A DNA stretch of 28,432 nt from JAAYQA01 sp964510345 (GCA_964510345.1 CAZEBB010000024.1:1-28432); one strand, 5' to 3'; numbered from the stretch's first letter, positions 15,483 through 22,783 are shown. Translations and numbers: made by a program. The notes: generated by a model not told the origin, from the sequence alone.

Positions 15483-16694
15483 CTAGAACGTCATCAACAA
15501 ATTCCCCATGAAGATTCCTAGATAGTTACCGATAATATACCCCCAAACACCGGCGAGTACAATCGGGCCGACGAGTTTCGTCCAGCCCTTAGCGATCGCC
15601 ATGGCAGCTGCGGTCGTCGGTCCACCGATATTAGCATTCGAGCAGAGCAGAATTTCCTCCAGATCAAATTTGAAGATCTTCCCGAAAATAAAGGAGATCA
15701 GCATATTGATCGCGACGATGACGGCGGTGAAGAGAAGCAGAAGCGGTGCTTCCGACAGAATAACCGGGATTGATGCCGGTACCCCGATGACGACGAGGAA
15801 GATATAGATGAGGAACGTACCGATTTCTTGCGCGCCGTGGATGCCCGACATGAACTTGGGTGCAAATGTCGCCAACAACATCGTGAAGGTCGTAATTAAG
15901 AGGTATTTATTTCCCAAGAATCCGTTCATCAACTGCGTGAAGAAATTCGTCGGTTGAATGGCAGCCGCCAAGACATTGGAGATCTCGGTAGAGATCCATA
16001 CGATAATAAATGCAAGCGCCATACTGAAGGCGATATCGCGTAACGAAATATCCTTACGGCTCCAGTATTGAGCCGCCAGCGTTTCGTCTTCTTTTCCGGC
16101 CATCGCTTCCACTTCGTCGATATGCGGGTGTCTGAACTTGCGAAGGAACCAGTTCATCGACGGGATCGCCAACAAGACGAAGAAATAGAGCGCCATGAGC
16201 AAGTTGTCGGCAACTGTGAGAGCGGAAATCCAGTTTTCACCGGCGCCAAAAGAATCCGCCATCGCGGCGAAGTTGACACCGCCACCGATATAAGAACCCG
16301 TCATCATCGCCGACATCTTATAGAGGTCCGGAATCTGGTTCTTCAGTAAAAAGAATGCGACAAATACCCCGACGATGGTTCCGACAGATGAAAGCATAAA
16401 CATCACGAGGATGCGACCGCTTTCCTTCCAGATCTTCTTAATGTTCGCTTGGAAGAGAAGCAGCGGGATCGCGAGGGGTACGACATATCCCCACACCGCG
16501 TCATAGGTGGGTGCTGCTGTCGGAATGACATTGAAGTTGGCCAGCAACATCGCAATGACGAGACCGATGATCGCCCCCGTGACTTTGGATGCCCACTTAT
16601 ACGTTTGCTCCAAATAGATACTTAGCGCCGCGATCCCGACAAGAATCGACCAAAGCGCCCAACTGTTCTCCGGGCTGATAATTGTTGTGCCCAT
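15483..16694 (-). CDS. DUF819 family multi-pass membrane protein (YjcL-like)
   Basis: The 403-residue protein has about eleven to twelve membrane segments and the DUF819 landmarks: YVVPLAIPLLLFQANI (about 70-85), SYIGGGVNFAAMA (about 134-146) and a C-terminal SNANIGGPTTAAAMAIAKGW region. The repeated Gly-rich GG segments suggest two inverted halves like those of cation-coupled carriers. The substrate is not established for the family. Being the first gene of a pair with an M19 dipeptidase, it is plausibly a peptide or amino-acid carrier, which is inference. The start ATG has AAGGAGGTAG at a good distance. A GGTAAT-N5-ATTACC hairpin/operator lies in its leader. Confidence 0.87.
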   Translation of the reverse strand: MGTTIISPENSWALWSILVGIAALSIYLEQTYKWASKVTGAIIGLVIAMLLANFNVIPTAAPTYDAVWGYVVPLAIPLLLFQANIKKIWKESGRILVMFMLSSVGTIVGVFVAFFLLKNQIPDLYKMSAMMTGSYIGGGVNFAAMADSFGAGENWISALTVADNLLMALYFFVLLAIPSMNWFLRKFRHPHIDEVEAMAGKEDETLAAQYWSRKDISLRDIAFSMALAFIIVWISTEISNVLAAAIQPTNFFTQLMNGFLGNKYLLITTFTMLLATFAPKFMSGIHGAQEIGTFLIYIFLVVIGVPASIPVILSEAPLLLLFTAVIVAINMLISFIFGKIFKFDLEEILLCSNANIGGPTTAAAMAIAKGWTKLVGPIVLAGVWGYIIGNYLGIFMGNLLMTF

Positions 16695-16715
16695 ATACTA
16701 CCTCCTTACAAATTT

Positions 16716-16732
16716 GGTAATTTCTTATTACC
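16716..16732. promoter_or_regulatory. Small inverted repeat in the DUF819 leader
   Basis: GGTAAT-TTCTT-ATTACC is a 6-bp inverted repeat 22 bases upstream of the DUF819 start. It could be an operator half-site pair or a weak hairpin at the end of the ComK-like transcript. There is no T-tract, so it is not a convincing terminator. Confidence 0.35.
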
Positions 16733-16782
16733 CATCAGATAAGGGGAATAATCTCATGTTAGTACTGTTTGTTATTATTTCT

Positions 16783-17313
16783 TTATTTTAATCCTTCATC
16801 CATCTCGGCTGCGTGCATCATTTTTCCTTCTTTCAATATATAGTTCACCACTTCTCGCTCCGCTTTACTCTTAGATTCTTCCAACTCAAGAAAACGTTGG
16901 ATCGTTCGTGCGCGTTGAATTGAGGTTACCAAACTCTTCTTGGTTTGTAAGCAATCCAATTTCACACCGCCGACCAGAAGAATCGAATAGTCCGTCACAC
17001 GAACGATGGCGTTGAGGCGTATATAGGCGTGCGCTCCGTCATTTTTGATATTGGGTACACGCGTACGAACGGGCAAGAAGATGCGATCCGGACCATACGC
17101 AAGCGGCAAACTCTTCCGAATTCCGAGGATTTCTGACGCGATCTTGTAGTACTGTTTTTCATCGATCCCGACTTCCCGAAAAAAGCGACGCATCTGTGTC
17201 TTAAGTGTGATATGTCGGATCTCGATCTCTTCATCTAAGCCGTACAATTCACAAATATTTCCAACCCATTGTTCGTAGCGCGGCAGGACCGCTAGGCATT
17301 GAATACTTTCCAT
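16783..17313 (-). CDS. ComK-like competence transcription factor under a LexA-type promoter
   Basis: The 176-residue protein resembles ComK, the K-box-binding activator of DNA-uptake genes, in several aligned segments. These are an AVLP near the N-terminus, a Cys-less MRRFFREVG matching the CRFFGSSYAG region, LAYGPDRIFLPVRTRV matching IMVDPSNQIFLFPT, AYIRLNAI, and the C-terminal part beginning LVTSIQRARTIQRFLE. ComK of B. subtilis is slightly longer (about 190). Overall identity is low, so the call is family-level only. The start ATG has GGGAGG 7 bases upstream. The promoter contains a perfect GAACATATGTTC between -35 and -10, predicting induction by DNA damage. It follows a sigma-factor operon that ends in a terminator just upstream. 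Confidence 0.72.
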   Translation of the reverse strand: MESIQCLAVLPRYEQWVGNICELYGLDEEIEIRHITLKTQMRRFFREVGIDEKQYYKIASEILGIRKSLPLAYGPDRIFLPVRTRVPNIKNDGAHAYIRLNAIVRVTDYSILLVGGVKLDCLQTKKSLVTSIQRARTIQRFLELEESKSKAEREVVNYILKEGKMMHAAEMDEGLK

Positions 17314-17333
17314 TTTTCTTCCTCCCTGCCAAA

Positions 17334-17363
17334 ATTATAACCGAACATATGTTCTGTTGTCAA
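17334..17363 (-). promoter_or_regulatory. Promoter of the ComK-like gene with LexA box in the spacer
   Basis: On the minus strand TTGACA (17358-17363), an 18-base spacer and TATAAT (17334-17339) form a consensus sigma-A promoter about 20 bases from the start codon. The spacer holds GAACATATGTTC (17343-17354), a perfect palindrome of the LexA core. It shares ACCGAACATA on one side with the uvrB box. Repressor binding there would exclude RNA polymerase. Confidence 0.88.
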
Positions 17364-17381
17364 ATGGAGGGTTTCTCCCAC

Positions 17382-17413
17382 AAAAAACGGCACCCGGAAA
17401 CATCCGGATGCCG
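17382..17413 (-). terminator. Terminator of the sigma-DUF1659-DUF2922-YvrJ operon
   Basis: On the minus strand CGGCATCCGG pairs with CCGGGTGCCG (one G-U) around a 6-base loop, followed by TTTTTTG. It lies 5 bases past the YvrJ stop codon and isolates the SOS promoter of the ComK-like gene from upstream transcription. Confidence 0.9.
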
Positions 17414-17418
17414 CTTTC

Positions 17419-17562
17419 TTACGCGATCTTCTCGATACACTGGCACAGTTCGTGGATACTCATCGTGAGTTCATCCAGCTTGTGCTCAATGCGAACTAAC
17501 AGGTACACGGAAACGGCGATGGGAAAGCCGAAGTTTCCGATGAGGGTTAAAATCTCTTCCAT
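17419..17562 (-). CDS. YvrJ-family small membrane protein
   Basis: The 47-residue protein MEEILTLIGNFGFPIAVSVY has a single membrane segment (about 4-23) and a charged helical tail, RIEHKLDELTMSIHELCQ. This matches the YvrJ pattern NFGFPI-x-VxxYLLxR-x-E. Its ribosome binding site is weak and it starts 12 bases after the DUF2922 stop, so translation is probably coupled. In B. subtilis yvrJ lies beside the sigO-rsoA genes, and here too the operon begins with a sigma factor. The function of the family is unknown. Confidence 0.88.
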   Translation of the reverse strand: MEEILTLIGNFGFPIAVSVYLLVRIEHKLDELTMSIHELCQCIEKIA

Positions 17563-17574
17563 GGCGATCACCGA

Positions 17575-17793
17575 TTACGCGTAGGTGAAGGTTTCGACAT
17601 TGGTCGTTACCACATTCGCCTCGACGACGCTCGCCAGCTCACCATAGGCGGTTTGGAACACGCCCGCTGCGAGAATGGCTTGCATCTGCGCTTGTACTTC
17701 GGTGGAGGTCAGGTCGTCACGCGGCTGATCCACGCGCACGATGAATTGCCGTCCCGCCGTATCCAGAAATACGAGCTCGAGTTGCTTTTTCAT
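17575..17793 (-). CDS. DUF2922 family protein
   Basis: The 72-residue protein fits the DUF2922 pattern: LELVFLDTAGRQFIVRVDQP, then DDLTSTEVQAQMQAILAAGVF, then a C-terminal strand region. It is predicted to be a small soluble alpha/beta domain without membrane segments. AAAGGAG lies 6 bases upstream of the ATG. It is the third gene of the operon, 19 bases after DUF1659. The DUF1659/DUF2922/YvrJ trio recurs together in Bacillota but has no established role. Confidence 0.9.
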   Translation of the reverse strand: MKKQLELVFLDTAGRQFIVRVDQPRDDLTSTEVQAQMQAILAAGVFQTAYGELASVVEANVVTTNVETFTYA

Positions 17794-17812
17794 TCGCTAC
17801 TCCTTTCTTGGG

Positions 17813-18031
17813 TTATTCGTTGATGAGGGTTACGTCTTGTAGACGCTGTACGGCGACGAGCGGCAAACTTTGCAGATCGGCCAGTGCCGTCCCGACTGCA
17901 TACAATCCGTCGCCGGTCGCATTCGCTTTGATGCGATTGTACGTTTTACTCTTGATCACTTGCTTGTCGCCGTCTAATCCGCCGTCCAAACTGATCTTGA
18001 GTCGTACGTTATTGATCTCTTCGCGAATCAT
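17813..18031 (-). CDS. DUF1659 family protein
   Basis: The 72-residue protein fits DUF1659: RLKISLDGGLDGDKQVIKSK, then TYNRIKANATGDGLYAVGTA, then LADLQSLPLVAVQR. It is soluble and probably beta-rich. An ideal AGGAGGTGA lies 4 bases before the ATG, the strongest ribosome binding site in the operon, so this may be its most abundant product. It starts 12 bases after the sigma factor stop. Its function is unknown. Confidence 0.9.
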   Translation of the reverse strand: MIREEINNVRLKISLDGGLDGDKQVIKSKTYNRIKANATGDGLYAVGTALADLQSLPLVAVQRLQDVTLINE

Positions 18032-18043
18032 TGTCTCACCTCC

Positions 18044-18616
18044 TTACACTACCTTATCGTCGTCACTTCGGAAATTGACCAATGCCTGTGCCAACTTTTT
18101 CAAACCGCGTTGTTTCGCGTTATAGGCGGTTCGGTAGGCGATCCTCTGGCTTTCTGCAATTTCCGTAATCGAGAGGTGCAGGAAGTAGAAACCGTACACA
18201 CATTTGTACTCCCTCGTCGTAAGCTCGCTCAACGCGGATTGCAGCGCATCTGACAATTCCTGTTCTAGAAGACTCTTTTCCAAATCGACATCCGCTGCAA
18301 TCTGATCGCCGAGCGTGAGGCCATCTTCGGTTACCGCATCCAGTGAAAGAATGAACCGCTTTTTGTTTTCGTCCATAAAGTAATACTTCAGTTTCGTGTG
18401 TACGTATGCGAGAAAGGGAACTCCCTTCTCCGGCTGATACGTTTCGATACATTTTAGGACCAGTTCCACCCCGTCTTGATACAGGTCCTCCACATCCTTA
18501 TGAACCCACACGTATTTGTGAATGGCGGCGTAGATGGACTTCTCCGTTCGTTGCAGGATCGCAAGGGTCGCCTCTTGGTCCTTTTGTTTTGCTCTCATCC
18601 AAATTTGTTCCATCAT
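18044..18616 (-). CDS. Sigma-70 family RNA polymerase sigma factor (ECF-like, region 2 and region 4)
   Basis: The 190-residue protein has a region 2 (about 25-90) with DVEDLYQDGVELVLKCIETY, then FLAYVHTKLKYYFMDENKKR. A short linker follows, then a region 4 helix-turn-helix (about 130-182): LTTREYKCVYGFYFLHLSIT, EIAESQRIAYRTAYNAKQRG. It lacks regions 1.1 and 3, like ECF sigma factors and the SigO/UviA/TcdR-type alternatives. No anti-sigma factor gene is adjacent unless one of the small proteins plays that part. The two adjacent ATG codons at 18616 and 18613 have only a weak GGAT upstream, so expression is probably low. It is the first gene of the operon. Confidence 0.87.
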   Translation of the reverse strand: MMEQIWMRAKQKDQEATLAILQRTEKSIYAAIHKYVWVHKDVEDLYQDGVELVLKCIETYQPEKGVPFLAYVHTKLKYYFMDENKKRFILSLDAVTEDGLTLGDQIAADVDLEKSLLEQELSDALQSALSELTTREYKCVYGFYFLHLSITEIAESQRIAYRTAYNAKQRGLKKLAQALVNFRSDDDKVV

Positions 18617-18637
18617 TTCATCCGATCCGACGCGTCT

Positions 18638-18666
18638 TTGTATTCCCGGGTACCTCTACAATACAA
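18638..18666. promoter_or_regulatory. Inverted repeat upstream of the sigma factor gene
   Basis: TTGTATT (18638-18644), a 15-base spacer and AATACAA (18660-18666) form a spaced palindrome starting 22 bases upstream of the sigma factor start codon. It is in the right place for an operator or an activator site. No standard sigma-A promoter was obvious, so the operon may be autoregulated. Confidence 0.35.
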
Positions 18667-18744
18667 GGTCTTATGATGATTTCCGAATGAAGAATGCGCT
18701 ACAAAACCGACCGTTTCTTGTTCTCATGTTGTTAATTCTTTCGT

Positions 18745-18780
18745 AATTATGCAGAATAACGAAGGTTCTGCTTCATAATT
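18745..18780. promoter_or_regulatory. Interrupted long palindrome in the sigma factor/DtxR-like divergent region
   Basis: AATTATG-CAGAA (18745-18756) and TTCTG-C-TT-CATAATT (18766-18780) can pair as an 11 to 13-bp interrupted palindrome around a 9-base centre. No T-tract follows, and both flanking genes point away, so a terminator is unlikely. It may bind a dimeric regulator. Confidence 0.35.
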
Positions 18781-18843
18781 TGTCAGAACTGCGTTCAAGC
18801 ATATCTTCTCAAGATTAAATATTGGTAAAAGCTGCGGTAAGAA

Positions 18844-18873
18844 TTGCAACATTGCCCAGACTTGTGGTATGAT
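18844..18873 (+). promoter_or_regulatory. Promoter of the DtxR-like gene
   Basis: TTGCAA (18844-18849), 18 bases, then TATGAT (18868-18873) preceded by TGG, an extended -10. It lies 24 bases upstream of the proposed TTG start. Confidence 0.65.
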
Positions 18874-18897
18874 TTGAATTAATAAGGGGTGATAACA

Positions 18898-19257
18898 TTG
18901 GGACTCAGCCGAGCTGCTGAAAATTATTTAGTCACTATCTACACAATACAGAAAGACAAGCCCTCCGTTCGTTCCATCGACATCGTGAAGGCCCTCCAGT
19001 ATTCCAGACCGACGATCTCCATAGCCATGCGTAAGTTAAGAGAAAACGGAGTCATCGAGATGGATGATCACGGCATCATTACGATGACCGCCAATGGCAA
19101 GAAGATTGCACAAAAAGTGTACAAAAAGCGCATGGCGCTTCAAGAGCTCTTTATGGAAATGGGCGTCGACGAAGAGACCGCCCGTAAAGACGCAGCGAAA
19201 GTTGAATACGACTTAAGCGATGAAACTTTCAACGCGCTGACAAAAAACCGCTCGTAA
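18898..19257 (+). CDS. DtxR/MntR-like regulator, short and with an altered metal site
   Basis: The 119-residue protein has a winged helix domain (about 1-70: SIDIVKALQYSRPTISIAMR, then an ENGVIEMDDHG wing) and a shortened dimerisation domain (70-119). The start is TTG at 18898, with AGGGGTG 6 bases upstream; GTG at 18889 would lie on top of that site. By eye against B. subtilis MntR, the ligand positions are changed: His77 is Arg (VYKKRMAL), Glu99 is Ala and His103 is Tyr (AAKVEYDLS). Only Glu102 is kept. No SH3-like third domain is present. It may sense something other than Mn or Fe, or act constitutively. It stands alone, convergent with glpK across a shared terminator. Confidence 0.82.
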   Translation: MGLSRAAENYLVTIYTIQKDKPSVRSIDIVKALQYSRPTISIAMRKLRENGVIEMDDHGIITMTANGKKIAQKVYKKRMALQELFMEMGVDEETARKDAAKVEYDLSDETFNALTKNRS

Positions 19258-19265
19258 AACAAAAT

Positions 19266-19295
19266 GCCTTCCCGAATCCGGGAAGGCTCTTTTTG
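19266..19295. terminator. Bidirectional terminator between the DtxR-like gene and glpK
   Basis: GCCTTCCCG-AATC-CGGGAAGGC is a perfect 9-bp stem with a 4-base loop, followed by TCTTTTTG on the plus strand and ATTTTGTTTTA on the minus strand. It serves both convergent transcripts. Confidence 0.93.
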
Positions 19296-19312
19296 TATGA
19301 ATGGTATTCTTT

Positions 19313-20794
19313 TTAAAACTCTCTTGTCGCGGCGATGGCTCTATGCCATCGTTCTTTTTGTCTCGTGCGTTCTTCACACGTGATCTCGGGTAAAAAGCAC
19401 GTATCGTCTGCCTCGTTCGGTTCGAGGATCTCCCAATCCCACAGCCCTGCGCCAATCCCGGCCATGAGCGCAGCGCCTCTGGCCGTGGCCTCCACGTCCT
19501 GTTTGCGGACGATCGGGATGCCGAGCACATCGGCTTGGGTCTGCATCAGCAAGTCGTTTTGCGATGCGCCTCCGTCGACTTTGAGCGATTGCAACACCAT
19601 GCCGCTGTCCGCCTGCATGGTGTCCAGCACATCGGCCGTTTGCAGGGCGATGGCATCCAATGTGGCACGTGCGATATGTGCAGCGGTCGTACCCCGGGTA
19701 ATCCCCAAAACGCCGCCGCGCACGCGATCATCCCAATACGGCGCACCGAGACCCACAAAAGCCGGTACGAGGACGACGCCGTCAGCATCCGGCACGGAGC
19801 GTGCCAAGGCTTCACTGTCCTTCGCTTGGGCTATGATGCCGAGCCCGTCTCGCAACCACTGGACCGCACTCCCGGCGACGAACACGCTGCCTTCTAACGC
19901 AAAACACGTCTCTGACTCTGTCTGCCATGCAACGGTCGTCAATAGGCCGTGTGTGGAAAATACCGGCGTCTTTCCCGTCTGCATCAGCAAAAAGCATCCG
20001 GTACCGTAGGTATTCTTAGCATCGCCTTCGCGGGTACACCCCTGCCCGAAGAGCGCCGCCTGTTGATCGCCCAATACGCCGGTGATCGGCACGTCTAAGT
20101 CAAAGAACACGGTTGGGCTCGTGTGCCCGAAGACTCCGCACGACGGTTTGATATCCGGCAAGATGCAGCACGGAACCCCAAATACCTCCAACAGCTCATC
20201 GTCCCACGCAAGTGTATGCAGCGAATACAATTGTGTGCGCGAAGCGTTGGAAGGATCCGTCGCATGCACCACACCGCCGGTCAGCTTCCAGATCAGCCAA
20301 GTGTCGACGGTTCCGCAGAGCAGCTCGCCGCGAGCGGCCCGTTCTCTCCCCTGCGGCACACGGTCGAGCATAAAGGCAAACTTCGTCGCCGAAAAGTAGG
20401 GGTCGATAAATAAACCGCTCTTCGCATGGATCGCATCTTCCAGCCCACGTACCTTCAGATCGTCGCAGATCTCGGCCGTCTGGCGAGACTGCCAAACGAT
20501 CGCCGGGCATACGGGGAGGCCTGTCTTTTTGTCCCAGAGCACAGCGGTTTCCCGTTGGTTGGTGATCCCGATCGCACGGATCGCCTTCGGATCTACCTCG
20601 GGATGAGAGAACAGCTCAGAAACAGACGACAGAACGGAGAACCAAATCTCGTTGGCGTCTTGTTCCACCCAACCGGGTTTCGGATACGACGGGGTGATTT
20701 CTTTCTTCGACATGGCAATCGCGCGCCCCTCTTCATTGAAGAGAATGGCGCGCGTTGAGGTTGTGCCTTGGTCGATCGTGAGTATCGACTTCAT
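19313..20794 (-). CDS. glpK: Glycerol kinase
   Basis: GlpK phosphorylates glycerol to sn-glycerol 3-phosphate. The 493-residue protein has the FGGY-kinase landmarks: DQGTTSTRAILF at 8-19, GITNQRET (about 75-82), CGTVDTWLIWKLTGG, GDQQAALFGQ, VDGGASQNDLLMQ and EATARGAALMAG. The length is normal for the family. The ATG lies 3 bases after the stop of the ABC ATPase gene with no good ribosome binding site, so it is translationally coupled. It is the last gene of a sugar-type ABC transporter operon with a cre site, an unusual location. No glpF or glpD is in view, so the transported substrate may yield glycerol. Confidence 0.95.
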   Translation of the reverse strand: MKSILTIDQGTTSTRAILFNEEGRAIAMSKKEITPSYPKPGWVEQDANEIWFSVLSSVSELFSHPEVDPKAIRAIGITNQRETAVLWDKKTGLPVCPAIVWQSRQTAEICDDLKVRGLEDAIHAKSGLFIDPYFSATKFAFMLDRVPQGRERAARGELLCGTVDTWLIWKLTGGVVHATDPSNASRTQLYSLHTLAWDDELLEVFGVPCCILPDIKPSCGVFGHTSPTVFFDLDVPITGVLGDQQAALFGQGCTREGDAKNTYGTGCFLLMQTGKTPVFSTHGLLTTVAWQTESETCFALEGSVFVAGSAVQWLRDGLGIIAQAKDSEALARSVPDADGVVLVPAFVGLGAPYWDDRVRGGVLGITRGTTAAHIARATLDAIALQTADVLDTMQADSGMVLQSLKVDGGASQNDLLMQTQADVLGIPIVRKQDVEATARGAALMAGIGAGLWDWEILEPNEADDTCFLPEITCEERTRQKERWHRAIAATREF

Positions 20795-20797
20795 AGG

Positions 20798-21883
20798 TTA
20801 TACGATTCTTTCCGTGGTCTCTGCATCAAAATAGTGCAGAGCGCTCGTATCGAAGTGGAAATTGTGGACTTCTCCCGCCTTGTATTCGAAATAGCCCGGC
20901 TGCGAAATGACGAGTTGCGTGCCGTCGCCCAGTCGCGTATAAAGAAGCTTCTCTTTCCCCAGCATTTCCATGACCTCGATCGTGGTTTCAAAGTGATTGT
21001 CGGTTTCTTTGCCGGCGATAAAGCGCTCGCTGCGAATCCCCAATACGACCGGCTTGCCTTCATAAGCGGCCAGTGCCGACACGTCTTCCGTTTCCGGTTG
21101 GACGCGGAGCATCCCAGAATCCGACACCCAGCAGCCGTCCTTCATGGAGCCCGAGATGATGTTCATCGTAGGCGACCCGATAAAGCCGGCGACAAAGAGG
21201 TTCGCCGGGCGGTTGTAAAACTCTTCCGGCTTTCCGACCTGTTGGATCTTCCCTTTGTCTAAGAGGACGATCTTCGTCGCCATGGTCATCGCTTCCGTCT
21301 GGTCGTGCGTGACGTAGATCGATGTGGTCCCCAAATTCTGATGCAGCCGCACGAGCTCCACGCGCATGTGTTCGCGCAACTTGGCATCCAAGTTGGAGAG
21401 CGGCTCGTCCATCAAGAAGACGCTTGGGTTTCTAACCATCGCGCGCCCCAGTGCGACCCGCTGGCGCTGCCCGCCGGAGATATCCGAGGGCTTATTGTAG
21501 AGATAGTCGGTGATCTGCAAGATCTCCGCCGCTTCGATCACGCGGTCGTGGATCAGCTTCTTGGATTCTTTCCGCATTTTCAGCGAAAATGCCATGTTTT
21601 CGTACACCGTCATATGCGGATACAGCGCGTACGACTGAAAGACCATGGCGATGTCGCGGTCTTTCGGCTCCACTTTGTTCATGAGTTTGCCGCCGAACAG
21701 CAACTCGCCTTCCGTGATCGAGTTGAGCCCCGCGATCATGCGAAGCAGCGTACTCTTCCCGCAGCCGGACGGTCCCAAAATAACGCAAAAGTCCTGCGAT
21801 TCGATCTCCAGATCGATATGGCGGATCGTAAACTCTTCTCTTCCTTCGTATTTCTTTCCTATATTCTTTAGTTCAACACGCAT
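20798..21883 (-). CDS. Carbohydrate ABC transporter ATPase (MsmK/UgpC/MalK type)
   Basis: The 361-residue nucleotide-binding subunit has Walker A (LGPSGCGKSTLLR at about 36-48), Q-loop (VFQSYALYPHMTV), signature (ISGGQRQRVALGRAMV) and Walker B (VFLMDEPLSNLDAKLR). The H-loop (VTHDQTEAMTM) is followed by a C-terminal TOBE-like regulatory domain (about 240-355, containing LGIRSERF). This is the CUT1 type that drives import. AGGAG lies 6 bases upstream of the ATG. The gene follows malG after 9 bases and precedes glpK by 3 bases. Such ATPases can serve several importers, and the symbol is left open because MalK, MsmK and UgpC cannot be told apart here. Confidence 0.95.
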   Translation of the reverse strand: MRVELKNIGKKYEGREEFTIRHIDLEIESQDFCVILGPSGCGKSTLLRMIAGLNSITEGELLFGGKLMNKVEPKDRDIAMVFQSYALYPHMTVYENMAFSLKMRKESKKLIHDRVIEAAEILQITDYLYNKPSDISGGQRQRVALGRAMVRNPSVFLMDEPLSNLDAKLREHMRVELVRLHQNLGTTSIYVTHDQTEAMTMATKIVLLDKGKIQQVGKPEEFYNRPANLFVAGFIGSPTMNIISGSMKDGCWVSDSGMLRVQPETEDVSALAAYEGKPVVLGIRSERFIAGKETDNHFETTIEVMEMLGKEKLLYTRLGDGTQLVISQPGYFEYKAGEVHNFHFDTSALHYFDAETTERIV

Positions 21884-21892
21884 AGTCTGCTC

Positions 21893-22783
21893 CTAACCTT
21901 TTACCGAACCTGCCGCCAGCCCGGAAACGAGCTGCTTTTGCAAGGAGATAAACAAGATGACAATCGGCACCGCCGTCAACAGTCCCCCGGCGGCAAACGC
22001 CGGTTGATTCATGGTCCGCATGTCGTTGATTAACGTAAACAGTCCCGCTGCGAGCGTATAGCTCTCCGGATTCGTCAACAGGATTCTGGGCATCATATAA
22101 TCCAAAAACGGATTGATAAACGACCACAACCCGATAACTGCCAGCATCGGTCGAGCGATCGGCATGATGATCAGCCGGTAGACTTGCATATGGCCGCAGC
22201 CGTCGATCCGCGCCGCCTCGTCGAGCTCCGTGGAGATCGAATCAATATACCCTTTGAGGATAAAAGTGTTGGACGCGATCGACCCGGCCGAGTAGATCAG
22301 CACGAGCAGCATCTGCCGTGTAAACCACGGGGCGAATGTCGCGACGATCGAGTGGATCGTAAAATACGCGGTAATCCCGGCAAATGCGGGGATCGTCTGG
22401 ATCAACATGATCGCCATCAAAGAGGCCTTGCGCCCCGCAAAGCGGAAGCGCGAGTAGGCGTAACTCGTAAACGAGACGAACAGCAGCGTCAATAGCGCCG
22501 TTCCGATCGCGATGAAGATCGTGTTGATGACCCACTTGAGGAACAAGGTCTCATTGAACAGATACTCAAAGTGCTTCAGCGAAAACTGGAAGTCGTTGCC
22601 CATGATGATATTTCTGGCCTGGTTTCCGTTAAACGCATTGATGATCATCTGCGCCAGTGGCCACAGAATGATAAACGCCCATGCGATCAGCACAAAATAC
22701 GTGAGGCCGAGGAGAATCTTCCCGCCGGTCGACAGCGGCTTGCGATCTGAGAGGTACAGACCTTGCGATTTTTTCTTACTCAT
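21893..22783 (-). CDS. malG: MalG-like sugar ABC transporter permease
   Basis: This 296-residue permease has six membrane segments and the cytoplasmic EAA loop STELDEAARIDGCGHMQVYR followed by LIIMPIARP, which docks to the ATPase. The C-terminus VSGLAAGSVKG is characteristic of MalG-type CUT1 permeases. The gene overlaps the malF stop by 4 bases (ATGA at 22780-22783). Together with MalF and the lipoprotein it forms an importer for an oligosaccharide or related polyol compound. Substrate cannot be inferred from the permease alone. Confidence 0.92.
   Translation of the reverse strand: MSKKKSQGLYLSDRKPLSTGGKILLGLTYFVLIAWAFIILWPLAQMIINAFNGNQARNIIMGNDFQFSLKHFEYLFNETLFLKWVINTIFIAIGTALLTLLFVSFTSYAYSRFRFAGRKASLMAIMLIQTIPAFAGITAYFTIHSIVATFAPWFTRQMLLVLIYSAGSIASNTFILKGYIDSISTELDEAARIDGCGHMQVYRLIIMPIARPMLAVIGLWSFINPFLDYMMPRILLTNPESYTLAAGLFTLINDMRTMNQPAFAAGGLLTAVPIVILFISLQKQLVSGLAAGSVKG

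Noticed and set aside
16783..17400. K-boxes (AAAA-N5-TTTT pairs) for ComK autoregulation upstream of the ComK-like gene
   Set aside because: No such pair is present near the promoter. Only the LexA palindrome is convincing.
19335..20009. Long open frame on the plus strand opposite glpK
   Set aside because: It is antisense to an unmistakable glycerol kinase, has no ribosome binding site and encodes Ser/Arg/Ala-rich nonsense typical of GC-rich antisense frames.
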